The notes: generated from the letters alone by a model not told the origin. A stretch of DNA of 64,000 bases from Xanthobacteraceae bacterium (GCA_019635585.1 JAHBZE010000001.1:310001-374000); one strand, 5' to 3'. Counted from the first letter of the stretch, positions 1 through 7,926 are shown. Translations and numbers: made by a program.

Positions 1-19
1 AGTTCTAATTTGAGAGTAG

Positions 20-868
20 CTAGGCTGCGCATTCCAGCAGCAACGTGCCCGCCGCCGTGTTGGAAATCGGGATGTGATAATTGCGGTGAAGCGACGTTAC
101 CTTTTCGCCAAGCGCTCCCCGCATCATCATCCACATCAGGAACTCCGTGCCTTGCGCGCCCGCCTCACGCACGAGTTCATGACGGGAAATCTTGGTGAGC
201 GCCTCGGGATCATCGACGATCTTCTCGAGGCACATCAGATCGAAGTTCTTGTTTATGAATCCCGCTCGCGTTCCATCGAGTTGATGAGATAGTCCCCCCG
301 TTCCGAGAATGACGACCTTGATATTCTCTGGATAGGACTGCAGCGCCCGACGCAGCGCCTTTCCGAAGTCATAGGCCCGCTTCAAGGTCGGGATCGGATG
401 CTGAACGGTATTTGCGCTGATCGGAACGGTACGCGGAAAGTTTGGATCTTTGCTCAACTCCGGCCACAACAGCTGCATCGGCACTGTGAAGCCGTGATCG
501 ACGGCGAGTTCCTGACACGACGTGATGTCGAACTCGTCGGCAACCATCCCCTCAATTATGTGCCAGGAGAGCTTTGCATCTCCGAGGAACGGAGGAAGTT
601 GCGGAATTCCCCAGCCTTCATCCTCGTTCTGATACTGAGTTGCAGCTCCTATTGCGAAAGTAGGCATTTTGTCGAGAAAGAAGCCAAGTCCGTGATCGTT
701 GTATATGTTGATCGCAACATCCGGCTTTTCCTTCTGCAGCCAGGCGCGGATCGGCGGATAACCGTCAAAGAACGGCTTCCAGTACGGCTCTTCAAACAGA
801 CGATTGGCAATTGCGTTACCGATCGCCGGAATGTGCGAGGAAGTAATGCCGCCGATAATCTTTGCCAT
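20..868 (-). CDS. ligB: Protocatechuate 4,5-dioxygenase, beta (catalytic) subunit
   Basis: 282 residues, a class III extradiol dioxygenase that uses non-heme Fe(II) to open protocatechuate between C4 and C5, giving 4-carboxy-2-hydroxymuconate-6-semialdehyde. The iron ligands known for LigB are in place: H12 (in ITSSH), H59 (in YNDHG) and E242; the catalytic base matches H195 (in GGLSHQ). The start is an ATG with a purine-rich SD (aggaaaaagga) just upstream. It is the last of three same-strand genes; ligA ends 12 bases before it. A gallate dioxygenase is unlikely because a separate alpha subunit is encoded next door. The family call is firm; exact substrate preference is inferred. Confidence 0.93.
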   Translation of the reverse strand: MAKIIGGITSSHIPAIGNAIANRLFEEPYWKPFFDGYPPIRAWLQKEKPDVAINIYNDHGLGFFLDKMPTFAIGAATQYQNEDEGWGIPQLPPFLGDAKLSWHIIEGMVADEFDITSCQELAVDHGFTVPMQLLWPELSKDPNFPRTVPISANTVQHPIPTLKRAYDFGKALRRALQSYPENIKVVILGTGGLSHQLDGTRAGFINKNFDLMCLEKIVDDPEALTKISRHELVREAGAQGTEFLMWMMMRGALGEKVTSLHRNYHIPISNTAAGTLLLECAA

Positions 869-880
869 TCCTTTTTCCTC

Positions 881-1240
881 TCAGTGTCCAGCGCGACGCA
901 GTTTTTCTTTGAAATCTTCGGTCGTCATGCCGGTCTGCTGAGCGCCCACGTCCTGCACCGACAGTTTGTAAATCCCGGCGAACTTCGCCAGGTAATAGAT
1001 GTTCCCGCCCTCAGCGATCATTGCGAGTACGTTCTTGTCGCGGCAGGCTTGCTTTTGCTTCTCGCTCAGCCCGTACTTGCTGAAATACGCCTCAGGGTCT
1101 GCGAGATATTCCGCCCGGTTCTTTGCGGAGTTGAACGAGTAACACATCTTGTTCAGCGCGTAGCCCTTGATCGCCTGGCTTCCGTCAAACAACGTCGTTC
1201 CGGGAATATCCGCATGCTGATCGAACTGATCGAAACTCAT
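881..1240 (-). CDS. ligA: Protocatechuate 4,5-dioxygenase, alpha (small) subunit
   Basis: 119 residues, predicted largely helical, matching the LigA lid subunit that covers the LigB active site and helps bind protocatechuate. The core runs over roughly residues 25-95, with the family-like stretch YALNKMCYSFN at 27-37 and EGGNIYYLAKFAGIYKL at 77-93. Its ATG overlaps the ligI stop by four bases (ATGA), so translation of the two is probably coupled; ligB follows after 12 bases. It is somewhat shorter than the Sphingobium subunit (about 139 residues, from memory), lacking mainly terminal sequence. Confidence 0.92.
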   Translation of the reverse strand: MSFDQFDQHADIPGTTLFDGSQAIKGYALNKMCYSFNSAKNRAEYLADPEAYFSKYGLSEKQKQACRDKNVLAMIAEGGNIYYLAKFAGIYKLSVQDVGAQQTGMTTEDFKEKLRRAGH

Positions 1241-2250
1241 TGGCCTATTCCTTCCTCCGGCCAGTACAGCCGCATCGGGTTTTCGATAAGAAGCTTTCTT
1301 CGCTGCGTGACCGAGACTGCAATCTTCGGGATGAAATCGACGAGTTCTCCATCATCCGGTGCATGTGTCGTCATATTGGGATGCGGCCAATCGGTGCCCC
1401 ACAGCACGCGATCGGGAAATCGGCTTATGACTTCTCCGCAAAATGGAACTACATCGTTGTACGGAGGGCCGGTGACGCTTAAACGCTCCGGACAAGTAAC
1501 CTTCGACCAAAGATTCGGCATGTCCTCCATAAGAGTGAGAAAGCGCCGGAAGTTCGGATGGTCGATGCCTTTTGCTACATCGGGTCGGCCCATATGATCG
1601 ACGACCACCGTAACAGGTAGCGATCTTAGGAACGGCGTCAGGCCCTCAAGATCTTGCGCCTCGAAATACACAACGACGTGCCAGCCGAACTGCTTAATCC
1701 TTTCGACGATATCGAGATAAAACTCTTGGGGCCTTGTATCGACTAGTCGTCTGACAAAATTAAAGCGCACCCCGCGAATGCCGGCTTCGTCCATCGAGCG
1801 GAGTTCAGCGTCGGAAATATTGGCGGGAATATCGGCAACGCCCCTTGCCCTGTTTCCCGCCGTGCGAAGCGCATCAAGCACCGCGCTATTGTCTTTGCCA
1901 TGACAAGTTGCCTGCACGATCACGTTGCGAGTGAAGCCGAGATAGTCGCGCAAGGCGAAGAGTTTGTCTTTGCCCGCGTCGCATGGCGTGTATTTCCGCT
2001 CCGGCGCGAAGGGAAACTCCGCTGCGGGACCGAACACATGACAATGGGCATCGACAGCCCCGACCGGAAGCCGGTAACCGGGCTTTCGAGGGTTTGGGTG
2101 AAACGGTATCCAACCCGCGCCGGGCTGCGCGGATGACGCCGACTTGATAGAGCCGGCGACTGCGCGCGTCTGCCTTATCTGACGTGCCCAGCACACGCGC
2201 GGCTCGTGCGCCTTACTGTTCGTCGATACTTCGGCGATCTGCAGTGTCAC
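1237..2250 (-). CDS. ligI: 2-pyrone-4,6-dicarboxylate hydrolase (amidohydrolase superfamily)
   Basis: 337 residues from a GTG start. LigI hydrolyses 2-pyrone-4,6-dicarboxylate to 4-oxalomesaconate, the step after LigC. Seen in the protein: the HxH motif in VDAHCHVF (H69, H71), the strand-end histidine in VVVDHMGRP (H219) and the catalytic aspartate in WGTDWPHPN (D287), typical of the PDC hydrolase branch. The GTG at 2250 has a good SD (aagggg, about six bases away) and no ATG lies between it and the core, so the protein carries about 45 residues ahead of the usual beginning near GWIPFHPNP. A second GTG at 2196 is a possible alternative. First gene of ligI-ligA-ligB, divergent from the LysR gene. 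Confidence 0.9.
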   Translation of the reverse strand: MTLQIAEVSTNSKAHEPRVCWARQIRQTRAVAGSIKSASSAQPGAGWIPFHPNPRKPGYRLPVGAVDAHCHVFGPAAEFPFAPERKYTPCDAGKDKLFALRDYLGFTRNVIVQATCHGKDNSAVLDALRTAGNRARGVADIPANISDAELRSMDEAGIRGVRFNFVRRLVDTRPQEFYLDIVERIKQFGWHVVVYFEAQDLEGLTPFLRSLPVTVVVDHMGRPDVAKGIDHPNFRRFLTLMEDMPNLWSKVTCPERLSVTGPPYNDVVPFCGEVISRFPDRVLWGTDWPHPNMTTHAPDDGELVDFIPKIAVSVTQRRKLLIENPMRLYWPEEGIGQ

Positions 2251-2331
2251 TCGCGCCCCTTGAATCTATATGGCCAGAGGTTGCGGGGGCTTGGAAGAAC
2301 TGGCTATTTCAAAGAAGTTCGGGGGTATAAA

Positions 2332-2347
2332 TTTGCGCTAGAGCAAA
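2332..2347. promoter_or_regulatory. Inverted repeat in the ligI-lysR divergent promoter
   Basis: TTTGC, six bases, GCAAA: a perfect 5-6-5 palindrome lying 35 bases before the LysR ATG and 82 bases before the ligI GTG. LysR regulators usually bind dyads of about this size (T-N11-A type) between divergent genes, so this is the best candidate operator in the 131-base gap. Binding is inference. Confidence 0.45.
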
Positions 2348-2381
2348 GCGCGCCTGAAATCCGGTGCCAGACTGATCGTCG

Positions 2382-3659
2382 ATGCATTCGTCGTTCGTGC
2401 AGTTTACCCTACCGAACCTTCGACACCTTAGAGCGGGCCTTGAGGTGGCGCGAGCGCATTCCATTACGCGCGCAGCCCGGTGCGTCCATCTTTCCCAGCC
2501 GGCTGTTACCCAAGCCATAAACAAACTCGAACGAAACCTCGGAGTAACGCTGTTTGAGCGTGGTTTTTTGGGTCTGATACCCACAGCCGCGGGCGGCGCA
2601 TTCTTCACGCGAGTTGAGCGAGCCTTTGATCTTCTGCAAAAAGGCGCTGAGCAGGCATTGCGCACGAGTTCTCCAGCGACGCGGTGCGGCTTCAGCAATT
2701 TTCATGCGCTGATGACAGCACAACAGCTGCGCGCCTTGATCGCCGTCAGCGATCACGGGAATTTTTCCGTAGCCGCACGCGAGATGGGCCTCGCGCAACC
2801 GAGCGTTCATCGATCGGCCCGCAATCTGGAGTCGCTTTCCGGGCTAGCGTTGTTTCGGACAACCCCGATCGGTATCGAGTTGACCGCCGTCGCGCAGATT
2901 CTCCTGCTTGCGGCTAAACTCGCCTGTTCGGAAATTCGGCAGGGCCTCGATCAGATCAAAGAGGAGACCGGAAGGGGGAGAACCCAGTTTTTGTTGGGCG
3001 CTCTGCCGATGTCCCGCACCGCAATTGTGCCTGCTGCGGTCGCAGAGATGGTTCGTTCTGCGCCGGGGTCGCAAATTCACGTAGTCGACGGCCGTTATGA
3101 AGAACTGCTCCGAAGCCTGCGCGAGGGCGATCTTGATTGTCTGATCGGAGCGCTTCGGGAACCGGTCCCCGCGGACGATGTTATCCAAGAGCCTCTTTTC
3201 TTCGATGCACTGGCTATCGTTGCCCGCAAGGATCATCCGCTAGCGCGGAAGAAAAGAGTATCCCTTGAGGACACGTTGGCGTTTCCCTGGGTTGCACCAC
3301 CCAAGACAACTCCCGCCGGCGCCTACTTGTTCAAAAAGCTTCGTATAGGAGAAATGAAGCAGACGCCGGTTCGGGTCGTTTCGTCGTCGCTTGTCTTCCT
3401 CAGGGGTCTTTTGCAAAGCGGAGACTATCTTACGATCATTTCGAGGCACCAGATTCGCGATGAAGAGATGCAAGGACTGCTGACCGCCCTGCCGGTTTCT
3501 CTCAGAGATAACAACCTTTCGATTGGGCTCACCTACCGCAAGAACTGGAAACCAACCACGATCCAGGCGCGCTTCTTGGATCAGTTGCGAAGGGCCGCTT
3601 TCAGTTCGAAAGCGGCCGCCGTGCCTATAGAAGAAACTTATCAGGCCGAAGCCGTTTGA
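2382..3659 (+). CDS. LysR-type regulator with two tandem HTH domains, likely controls lig genes
   Basis: 425 residues, about 120 more than a normal LysR protein. The extra length is a second DNA-binding domain. The first winged helix spans about residues 11-95, with recognition region SITRAARCVHLSQPAVTQAI at 27-46; the second spans about 109-190, with NFSVAAREMGLAQPSVHRSA at 127-146. A single effector-binding domain follows from about residue 200 to 400. It sits between the divergent ligIAB genes and ligC, so regulation of protocatechuate 4,5-cleavage is the natural guess, with a pathway intermediate as effector. No strong SD is visible at the ATG. Domain reading is firm; target genes are inferred. 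Confidence 0.88.
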   Translation: MHSSFVQFTLPNLRHLRAGLEVARAHSITRAARCVHLSQPAVTQAINKLERNLGVTLFERGFLGLIPTAAGGAFFTRVERAFDLLQKGAEQALRTSSPATRCGFSNFHALMTAQQLRALIAVSDHGNFSVAAREMGLAQPSVHRSARNLESLSGLALFRTTPIGIELTAVAQILLLAAKLACSEIRQGLDQIKEETGRGRTQFLLGALPMSRTAIVPAAVAEMVRSAPGSQIHVVDGRYEELLRSLREGDLDCLIGALREPVPADDVIQEPLFFDALAIVARKDHPLARKKRVSLEDTLAFPWVAPPKTTPAGAYLFKKLRIGEMKQTPVRVVSSSLVFLRGLLQSGDYLTIISRHQIRDEEMQGLLTALPVSLRDNNLSIGLTYRKNWKPTTIQARFLDQLRRAAFSSKAAAVPIEETYQAEAV

Positions 3660-3731
3660 ATTGGCCGCATGGTCGGGCTTCGGGAATGGTCCGCATAAAT
3701 GAATGATTTGAATCGATTGTAAGGGGATGCA

Positions 3732-4676
3732 ATGCGAATTTGCGTTGCCGGCGCTTATGGTGCCTTCGGACTCAAGCATCTTGATGCTCTTGCAAACATA
3801 AAGGGCGTGACCGTTACGTCTGTGATGGGACCAACGCGAACGAAGATCGATACACTTGCCCGCGATCGCGGCATTCGCCATGCATCTACAGACTTGGAAG
3901 AGTGCATCGCACGCGAGGATGTCGATGCGATCATTCTTTCCACGCCGACGCAAATGCACGCTTCACAGGCGATCGCCTGCATGCGCGCCGGGAAGCATGT
4001 CCTGGTCGAAATCCCGATGGCGGATAACCTTGCGGACAGCGAGGCTATTGTGCGGATGCAGAGCGAAACCGGTCTCGTTTGCATGGCCGGCCAGGTCCGC
4101 CGCTTTAATCCGTCGCACCAGTGGATTCACAATCGCATCAAGCGCGGCGAACTGAAGATCCAGCAAATGGATGTCCAGACTTACTTTTTTCGGCGTACGA
4201 ATATGAATGCCAAAGGCGAGCCGCGCAGCTGGACTGACCATCTGCTCTGGCATCACGCATGTCACACGGTCGATCTGTTCCAGCATCAAACCGGCGAAAC
4301 AGTATCCGAAGCCTACGGCTTACAGGGGCCACTTCATCCCGATCTGAAAATAGCGATGGATATGTCGATCGGTATGAAGACGCCGTCTGGTGCCATCTGC
4401 ACACTGTCACTAAGCTTTAACAACGACGGTCCGCTTGGAACGTTCTTTCGCTATATCTGCGATAACGGCACCTACATCGCGCGTTACGACGATCTTTTCG
4501 ACGGAAAGGAAAAGCCGATCGACCTTTCCGGCGTGGCGGTCTCAAGCAACGGAATCGAACTAATCGATCGAGAATTCATCGAAGCCATCGTCCATGGGCG
4601 GACCCCGAATGGTTCAGTCGAACAGGTATTGCCGGCAATGGCCACCCTTGATCGCATCGAGCGAGCATTTAAGTAA
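3732..4676 (+). CDS. ligC: 4-carboxy-2-hydroxymuconate-6-semialdehyde dehydrogenase (Gfo/Idh/MocA family)
   Basis: 314 residues, the length of LigC (about 315). LigC oxidises the cyclised ring-opening product to 2-pyrone-4,6-dicarboxylate with NADP. The N-terminal Rossmann motif is VAGAYGAFG (residues 5-13). Where most Gfo/Idh/MocA proteins have the EKP triad this one has EIP (E93-I94-P95), so the usual catalytic lysine is missing, consistent with an unusual hemiacetal-oxidising member. The region LLWHHACHTVDLF (around 175) carries the conserved C-terminal domain histidines. SD aagggg lies eight bases before the ATG. It follows the LysR gene after 72 bases on the same strand. A different Gfo/Idh sugar dehydrogenase is possible but the lig context makes LigC much more likely. 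Confidence 0.86.
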   Translation: MRICVAGAYGAFGLKHLDALANIKGVTVTSVMGPTRTKIDTLARDRGIRHASTDLEECIAREDVDAIILSTPTQMHASQAIACMRAGKHVLVEIPMADNLADSEAIVRMQSETGLVCMAGQVRRFNPSHQWIHNRIKRGELKIQQMDVQTYFFRRTNMNAKGEPRSWTDHLLWHHACHTVDLFQHQTGETVSEAYGLQGPLHPDLKIAMDMSIGMKTPSGAICTLSLSFNNDGPLGTFFRYICDNGTYIARYDDLFDGKEKPIDLSGVAVSSNGIELIDREFIEAIVHGRTPNGSVEQVLPAMATLDRIERAFK

Positions 4677-4711
4677 AATGTATAGAAGCCTAGTCGCCAC
4701 GTGGGCGGTAT

Positions 4712-4749
4712 GACCCCGGCAGGACTCGATCTGCGACCAACAGCTTAGA
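4712..4749. repeat. Degenerate copy of the tRNA-Arg 3' end (old att site)
   Basis: About 38 bases matching the 3' part of the tRNA-Arg gene at 14391-14431, in the same orientation. It has the blocks gaccccggcagg and ctgcgaccaacagcttaga intact, with a few substitutions and one deletion in the T-loop region. No acceptor or D arm is present, so it is not a tRNA. Best explained as a decayed attachment site from an earlier integration at the same tRNA. Confidence 0.75.
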
Positions 4750-4803
4750 GATTTTTTGGAAAAGCCGATAATTTCAACGCCCTATTCCGAGAAAATTTCC
4801 CTT

Positions 4804-4837
4804 CAAGCGGCGCTATCTAACAAGCGGCGCTATCTAA
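4804..4837. repeat. Perfect tandem duplication of a 17-base unit
   Basis: The unit caagcggcgctatctaa occurs twice with no spacer (4804-4820 and 4821-4837). It lies 55 bases from the degenerate att copy and just beyond the end of the AraC gene. It could be slippage or a recombination-related repeat; no function can be read from it. Confidence 0.8.
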
Positions 4838-4877
4838 TAAGACGAAGTATCAGTTGTCGGAATGACATCGCAGACTT

Positions 4878-5846
4878 TTACACCAAACGTCTAAGCGTTT
4901 CGGAAGGCAGCTCGCCAAACCTATTGCGGTAATACCTCGCAAAATGCCCTGCATTGTGAAAACCGCATGCGTAAGCGACCCCAATGATGGATGTTCCCGG
5001 TTTTGCTTCGCTTAGCATCCTCCGAGCGTGCTCCAAGCGCACTTGTTTCACGACATCCATAGGAGAGCATCCGCGACTTTCTTGGAATCCTTTGAACAAA
5101 CTTCGGGCGCTGCAGCCGACAAAAGATACTAGTGATTCAATGGTAATAGGCTTGCTCCAATTCTCTCGAATGTACTCCTCAGCCAACCTAACTTGCCAGC
5201 GGGACGGCGCTCGAATGTCCTGTATCAGTTCAGAACTAAGATTGTGCGGGTTTGCAAACAAGAATGAAACGGCCAGCGCCTGCTCTACTTCTTGTATAGC
5301 GAGTTCCGGAAGAGCGGAGTCAAGACGGCCTATTTCATTTACTAAATACGAAAATAGACGAAGGAATGATCCTGTCTCCCTGCGATGAACTGGCGAAGAC
5401 ATTTCGAATTCAAGCGTCTTGATCGATCTACCAATCAGCGCCTCGAGTTTTGCGATCAGAGGAGCCGCATCAACTCTCAAAACAAGTTGCTCATAGTCGC
5501 CGCCGAAACTGAGTATCGACTCTCGGTTTCCCGACGTTATGCACGAGACATCGCGGGTTACTTCTACCGCTTTTCCACTCGCTTCAGTCTTTCCCGCTCC
5601 TCTCAAACAAATTTGCTGGCGGTAGTAGTTTGTGGCTGGGAAAGATAGTTCGACAGGCGCCCCGTAGGAACAAAGAGATATCCCTAATATTTTTAGCTGC
5701 CTATGATTTGCTTTAGCTTGAAATTTGCGATTAGACCCGAGCAAATTAAATGATGATGCTCCAAAGGTTTCAAGAAGTGCGTTTCGCATTACCTCGGGAT
5801 CTTGGGTTCGGATCACCGGAAATGCGTCCAAAGCGTGCGTCGTCAT
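4878..5846 (-). CDS. AraC-family transcriptional regulator
   Basis: 322 residues from the ATG at 5846. The N-terminal two thirds resembles the AraC-binding-like domain of the ligand-responsive activators (with stretches such as ICLRGAGKTEA and YEQLVLRVDAAPL), and the last about 100 residues form the double HTH: the first helix-turn-helix around SIESLVSFVGCSARSLFKGF and the second ending in GVAYACGFHNAGHFARYYRN. An upstream GTG at 5924 in the same frame is possible, but nothing there looks conserved. It is one of only two genes between two tRNA-Arg-derived repeats (4712 and 6427), and its codon use is visibly more A/T-rich than in the core genes. Target genes unknown. Confidence 0.88.
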   Translation of the reverse strand: MTTHALDAFPVIRTQDPEVMRNALLETFGASSFNLLGSNRKFQAKANHRQLKILGISLCSYGAPVELSFPATNYYRQQICLRGAGKTEASGKAVEVTRDVSCITSGNRESILSFGGDYEQLVLRVDAAPLIAKLEALIGRSIKTLEFEMSSPVHRRETGSFLRLFSYLVNEIGRLDSALPELAIQEVEQALAVSFLFANPHNLSSELIQDIRAPSRWQVRLAEEYIRENWSKPITIESLVSFVGCSARSLFKGFQESRGCSPMDVVKQVRLEHARRMLSEAKPGTSIIGVAYACGFHNAGHFARYYRNRFGELPSETLRRLV

Positions 5847-6031
5847 AGGTGATATTTCCGCGTAAAAAGCATCCCAGTATCCCGTAGCGGGAGCTTTACG
5901 CCACCCAAAAAATGCCGTCTCCACTCAGTTTGCGCAACAATCGCCGGCATTTCGGCACTTAGTGCACTCCTTGGATAAATCTGTCCTTTCCCGCTGAATG
6001 ATAGAAATCTCTCAAGTTTAAGGGGGACGTC

Positions 6032-6253
6032 ATGAAGTACGTTGAATGCACAATCTGTTCCGACGAGCACGCAGAATGGTGGGTAAACACTCCTGCAGAG
6101 AACGTAGGCCCTCTAAAGTCGCTCGAATCGGCGCTCGAGATTGCAGTTGCAGAAGCCGATGGATACGAGCTTCTTGGCGCGGAAGTCTCTATCAACATCA
6201 AAGACCGCTACGGAAAAACAAAGCCAATAGCTGAATGGTCCACTCTCAAATAG
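6032..6253 (+). CDS. Hypothetical 73-residue protein
   Basis: A small soluble, acidic protein preceded by a clear SD (aaggggg) six bases before the ATG. It begins MKYVECTICSDEHAEWWVN, with a CxxC pair at positions 6 and 9 and a nearby histidine, so a small metal site is conceivable, though no full zinc ribbon is present. No family recognised. It is divergent from the AraC gene (186 bases apart) and lies in the same cassette between tRNA-derived repeats. The good SD and sensible composition support a real gene; function unknown. Confidence 0.55.
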   Translation: MKYVECTICSDEHAEWWVNTPAENVGPLKSLESALEIAVAEADGYELLGAEVSINIKDRYGKTKPIAEWSTLK

Positions 6254-6378
6254 CGTCTGTCGCGTTCGAGTGAATCACTTTTCAATAGGGGCTATCGAGT
6301 TGAACTCTTTATGATCGCGGAAAGAAGTAGCAAGACCATTCAGTGCCACGATTTACCAACAGCCTTGTTGGAATAGTT

Positions 6379-6398
6379 TGTCGGAATGAACTCCGACA
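6379..6398. promoter_or_regulatory. Inverted repeat beside the att copy
   Basis: TGTCGGA, six bases, TCCGACA: a perfect seven-base dyad, 29 bases before the tRNA-derived repeat. A 12-base string that includes its left arm (ttgtcggaatga, 6378-6389) recurs at 4854-4865. It might be an arm-type site for integrase or an excisionase/repressor operator; this is a guess. Confidence 0.4.
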
Positions 6399-6420
6399 TT
6401 ATCGCTAACTCTTTGCAAAT

Positions 6421-6467
6421 ATTGGAGACCCCGGCAGGAATCGAACCTGCGACCAACAGCTTAGAAG
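6421..6467. repeat. Integration-site copy of the tRNA-Arg(UCU) 3' end
   Basis: Bases 6427-6467 are identical over 41 positions to 14391-14431 in the tRNA-Arg gene, and the match extends leftwards to attgg with one mismatch, thus including the encoded CCA. The repeat covers the T arm, variable region and the 3' side of the anticodon arm, then stops. Same orientation as the intact tRNA, as expected for the distal att site of an integrated element. The integrase gene starts about 160 bases away. Confidence 0.9.
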
Positions 6468-6628
6468 TCACTTAGCCACTAAGGCACTGGTGTTCTTTGT
6501 GATTCCCTGAGCGACAATTTCTATGTTGTAAGGCGCATCTCCACTCCTAGGCTGTTACCGAGATTCCGTAGTTTGGATCGCCGGTGTTTCCCCGGTGCTT
6601 CCCCAACCAGAGTGACTCGGTACCGCAA

Positions 6629-7894
6629 ATGCGACTAAGCAAGCGTTCGATAGACGCGTTGAAGCGTGCTCCGAATGAGTTTTCGGTATGGGATAGCGCC
6701 GTACCCGGCTTTGGCGTGAGGGTTCGTCCAACCGGAGCCAAGTCATTTATCGTACTGTACCGCGCTGGTATCGGTCGCGGCGCGCCCGTCCGACGATTTA
6801 CGATTGCTGCTGTGGGCAAGCTCACAGCGGAACAAGCAAGAGACCGCGCCAGAATAGTTTTAGGCGCAGTCGCAAACGATTACGACCCGGCTAGACAGAA
6901 GACGGAAGAACGAGCCTTTCCAACGGTAGCGGAATTGGCCGACCAATTCCTATCAAACCACGTGCGTGTGAAGCTCAAGCCTCACACTGCCGAATTCTAT
7001 TCCGACATTTTAGAGCGACTGGTGAAACCAACATTCGGCACTACAAAGTCAGATAAGCTATCCCGACTTCAACTTGCGAAGCTCCACTCGTCCCTCCATC
7101 AGACGCCGTTTCAAGCGAACCGAATGCTGACGGTGGTCGGAAGCATGTATTCCTTCGCCTGTCATGCGGGTGTCGTTCCGGAAGGACTCTCACCGGTAAA
7201 GGGAATCGCAAAGTTCAAGGAAAACCGACGAGAGCGTTTCCTAACCACCGGAGAGCTCGAGAGATTGGGTCACGCTCTTAGGACTGCAGAGAAAACTGGA
7301 ATTCCCTGGAATGTGGACGAGCAGAAGGTCGGTGCGAAACATGTTCCAAAGACTTCTCGCACAACGAAGATTGACCCAAACGCCGCTGCGGCCATTCGTC
7401 TACTTCTGTTCACGGGGTGCCGTCTGAGTGAAATCTTGCATCTACGCTGGGACTACGTGGATTTTGAACGCGGATGTCTATTCTTGCCAGACAGTAAGAC
7501 TGGCCGGAAGACGATAATCCTCAATGCACCTGCCTTGGCGGTATTGAATTCGATCAAGCGAGGCAGCCCCTACGTTGTGCCCGGAAGCGACCCGCAAAAG
7601 CCTCGCCACGATCTAAAGCGTCCTTGGGCCGCCGTAACGCTACAGGCACGCCTTTCAGGAGTCCGTCTTCATGACTTGCGTCACACCTACGCGAGTTTTG
7701 GCGCGGGCAGCGGTCTGGGATTGCCGATTATCGGTCGATTACTTGGCCACGCCCATGTCGCCACCACCGCGCGCTACGCTCACCTCGATAGCGATCCGCT
7801 GCGGAGAGCGTCAGAGTCTATCGCCGGGCAAATCGCGGCCGCGATGAACTCAGAAAACTTCACAGAGATAGTACCTACTAGGTCGTCGACATGA
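6629..7894 (+). CDS. Tyrosine recombinase / tRNA-targeting integrase (P4-like)
   Basis: 421 residues from the ATG at 6629 (an in-frame ATG at 6584 adds 15 weak residues). The N-terminal domain (SKRSIDALK, then GFGVRVRPTGAKSFIVLYR) is the DUF4102-like arm-binding region of P4-type integrases; a core-binding SAM-like domain follows at about 95-200. All catalytic residues are present: R265 (TGCRLSE), K290 (SKTGRKT), H348 and R351 (HDLRHTY), H374 (LLGHAH) and Y383 (TTARYAHL). It lies just inside the att copy at 6421-6467 and reads into the island, so it most likely integrated this DNA at tRNA-Arg. It looks intact and possibly still active. Confidence 0.93.
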   Translation: MRLSKRSIDALKRAPNEFSVWDSAVPGFGVRVRPTGAKSFIVLYRAGIGRGAPVRRFTIAAVGKLTAEQARDRARIVLGAVANDYDPARQKTEERAFPTVAELADQFLSNHVRVKLKPHTAEFYSDILERLVKPTFGTTKSDKLSRLQLAKLHSSLHQTPFQANRMLTVVGSMYSFACHAGVVPEGLSPVKGIAKFKENRRERFLTTGELERLGHALRTAEKTGIPWNVDEQKVGAKHVPKTSRTTKIDPNAAAAIRLLLFTGCRLSEILHLRWDYVDFERGCLFLPDSKTGRKTIILNAPALAVLNSIKRGSPYVVPGSDPQKPRHDLKRPWAAVTLQARLSGVRLHDLRHTYASFGAGSGLGLPIIGRLLGHAHVATTARYAHLDSDPLRRASESIAGQIAAAMNSENFTEIVPTRSST

Positions 7895-7926
7895 GGCCGC
7901 GACCAGCCTGCTAAAACTCATCTCCG

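Larger units (their letters stand above)
6254..6628. other. Gene-free stretch holding an att copy and an inverted repeat
   Basis: 375 bases between the small ORF and the integrase. It contains a palindrome at 6379-6398 and the tRNA-Arg-derived repeat at 6421-6467. The rest, including 6500-6628 just upstream of the integrase, shows no ORF or RNA that I can support; the integrase promoter presumably lies here. Confidence 0.6.

Noticed and set aside
6421-6500. A second tRNA-Arg gene
   Set aside because: Only the 3' half matches; no matching acceptor or D arm follows, so it is an att copy and not a functional tRNA.
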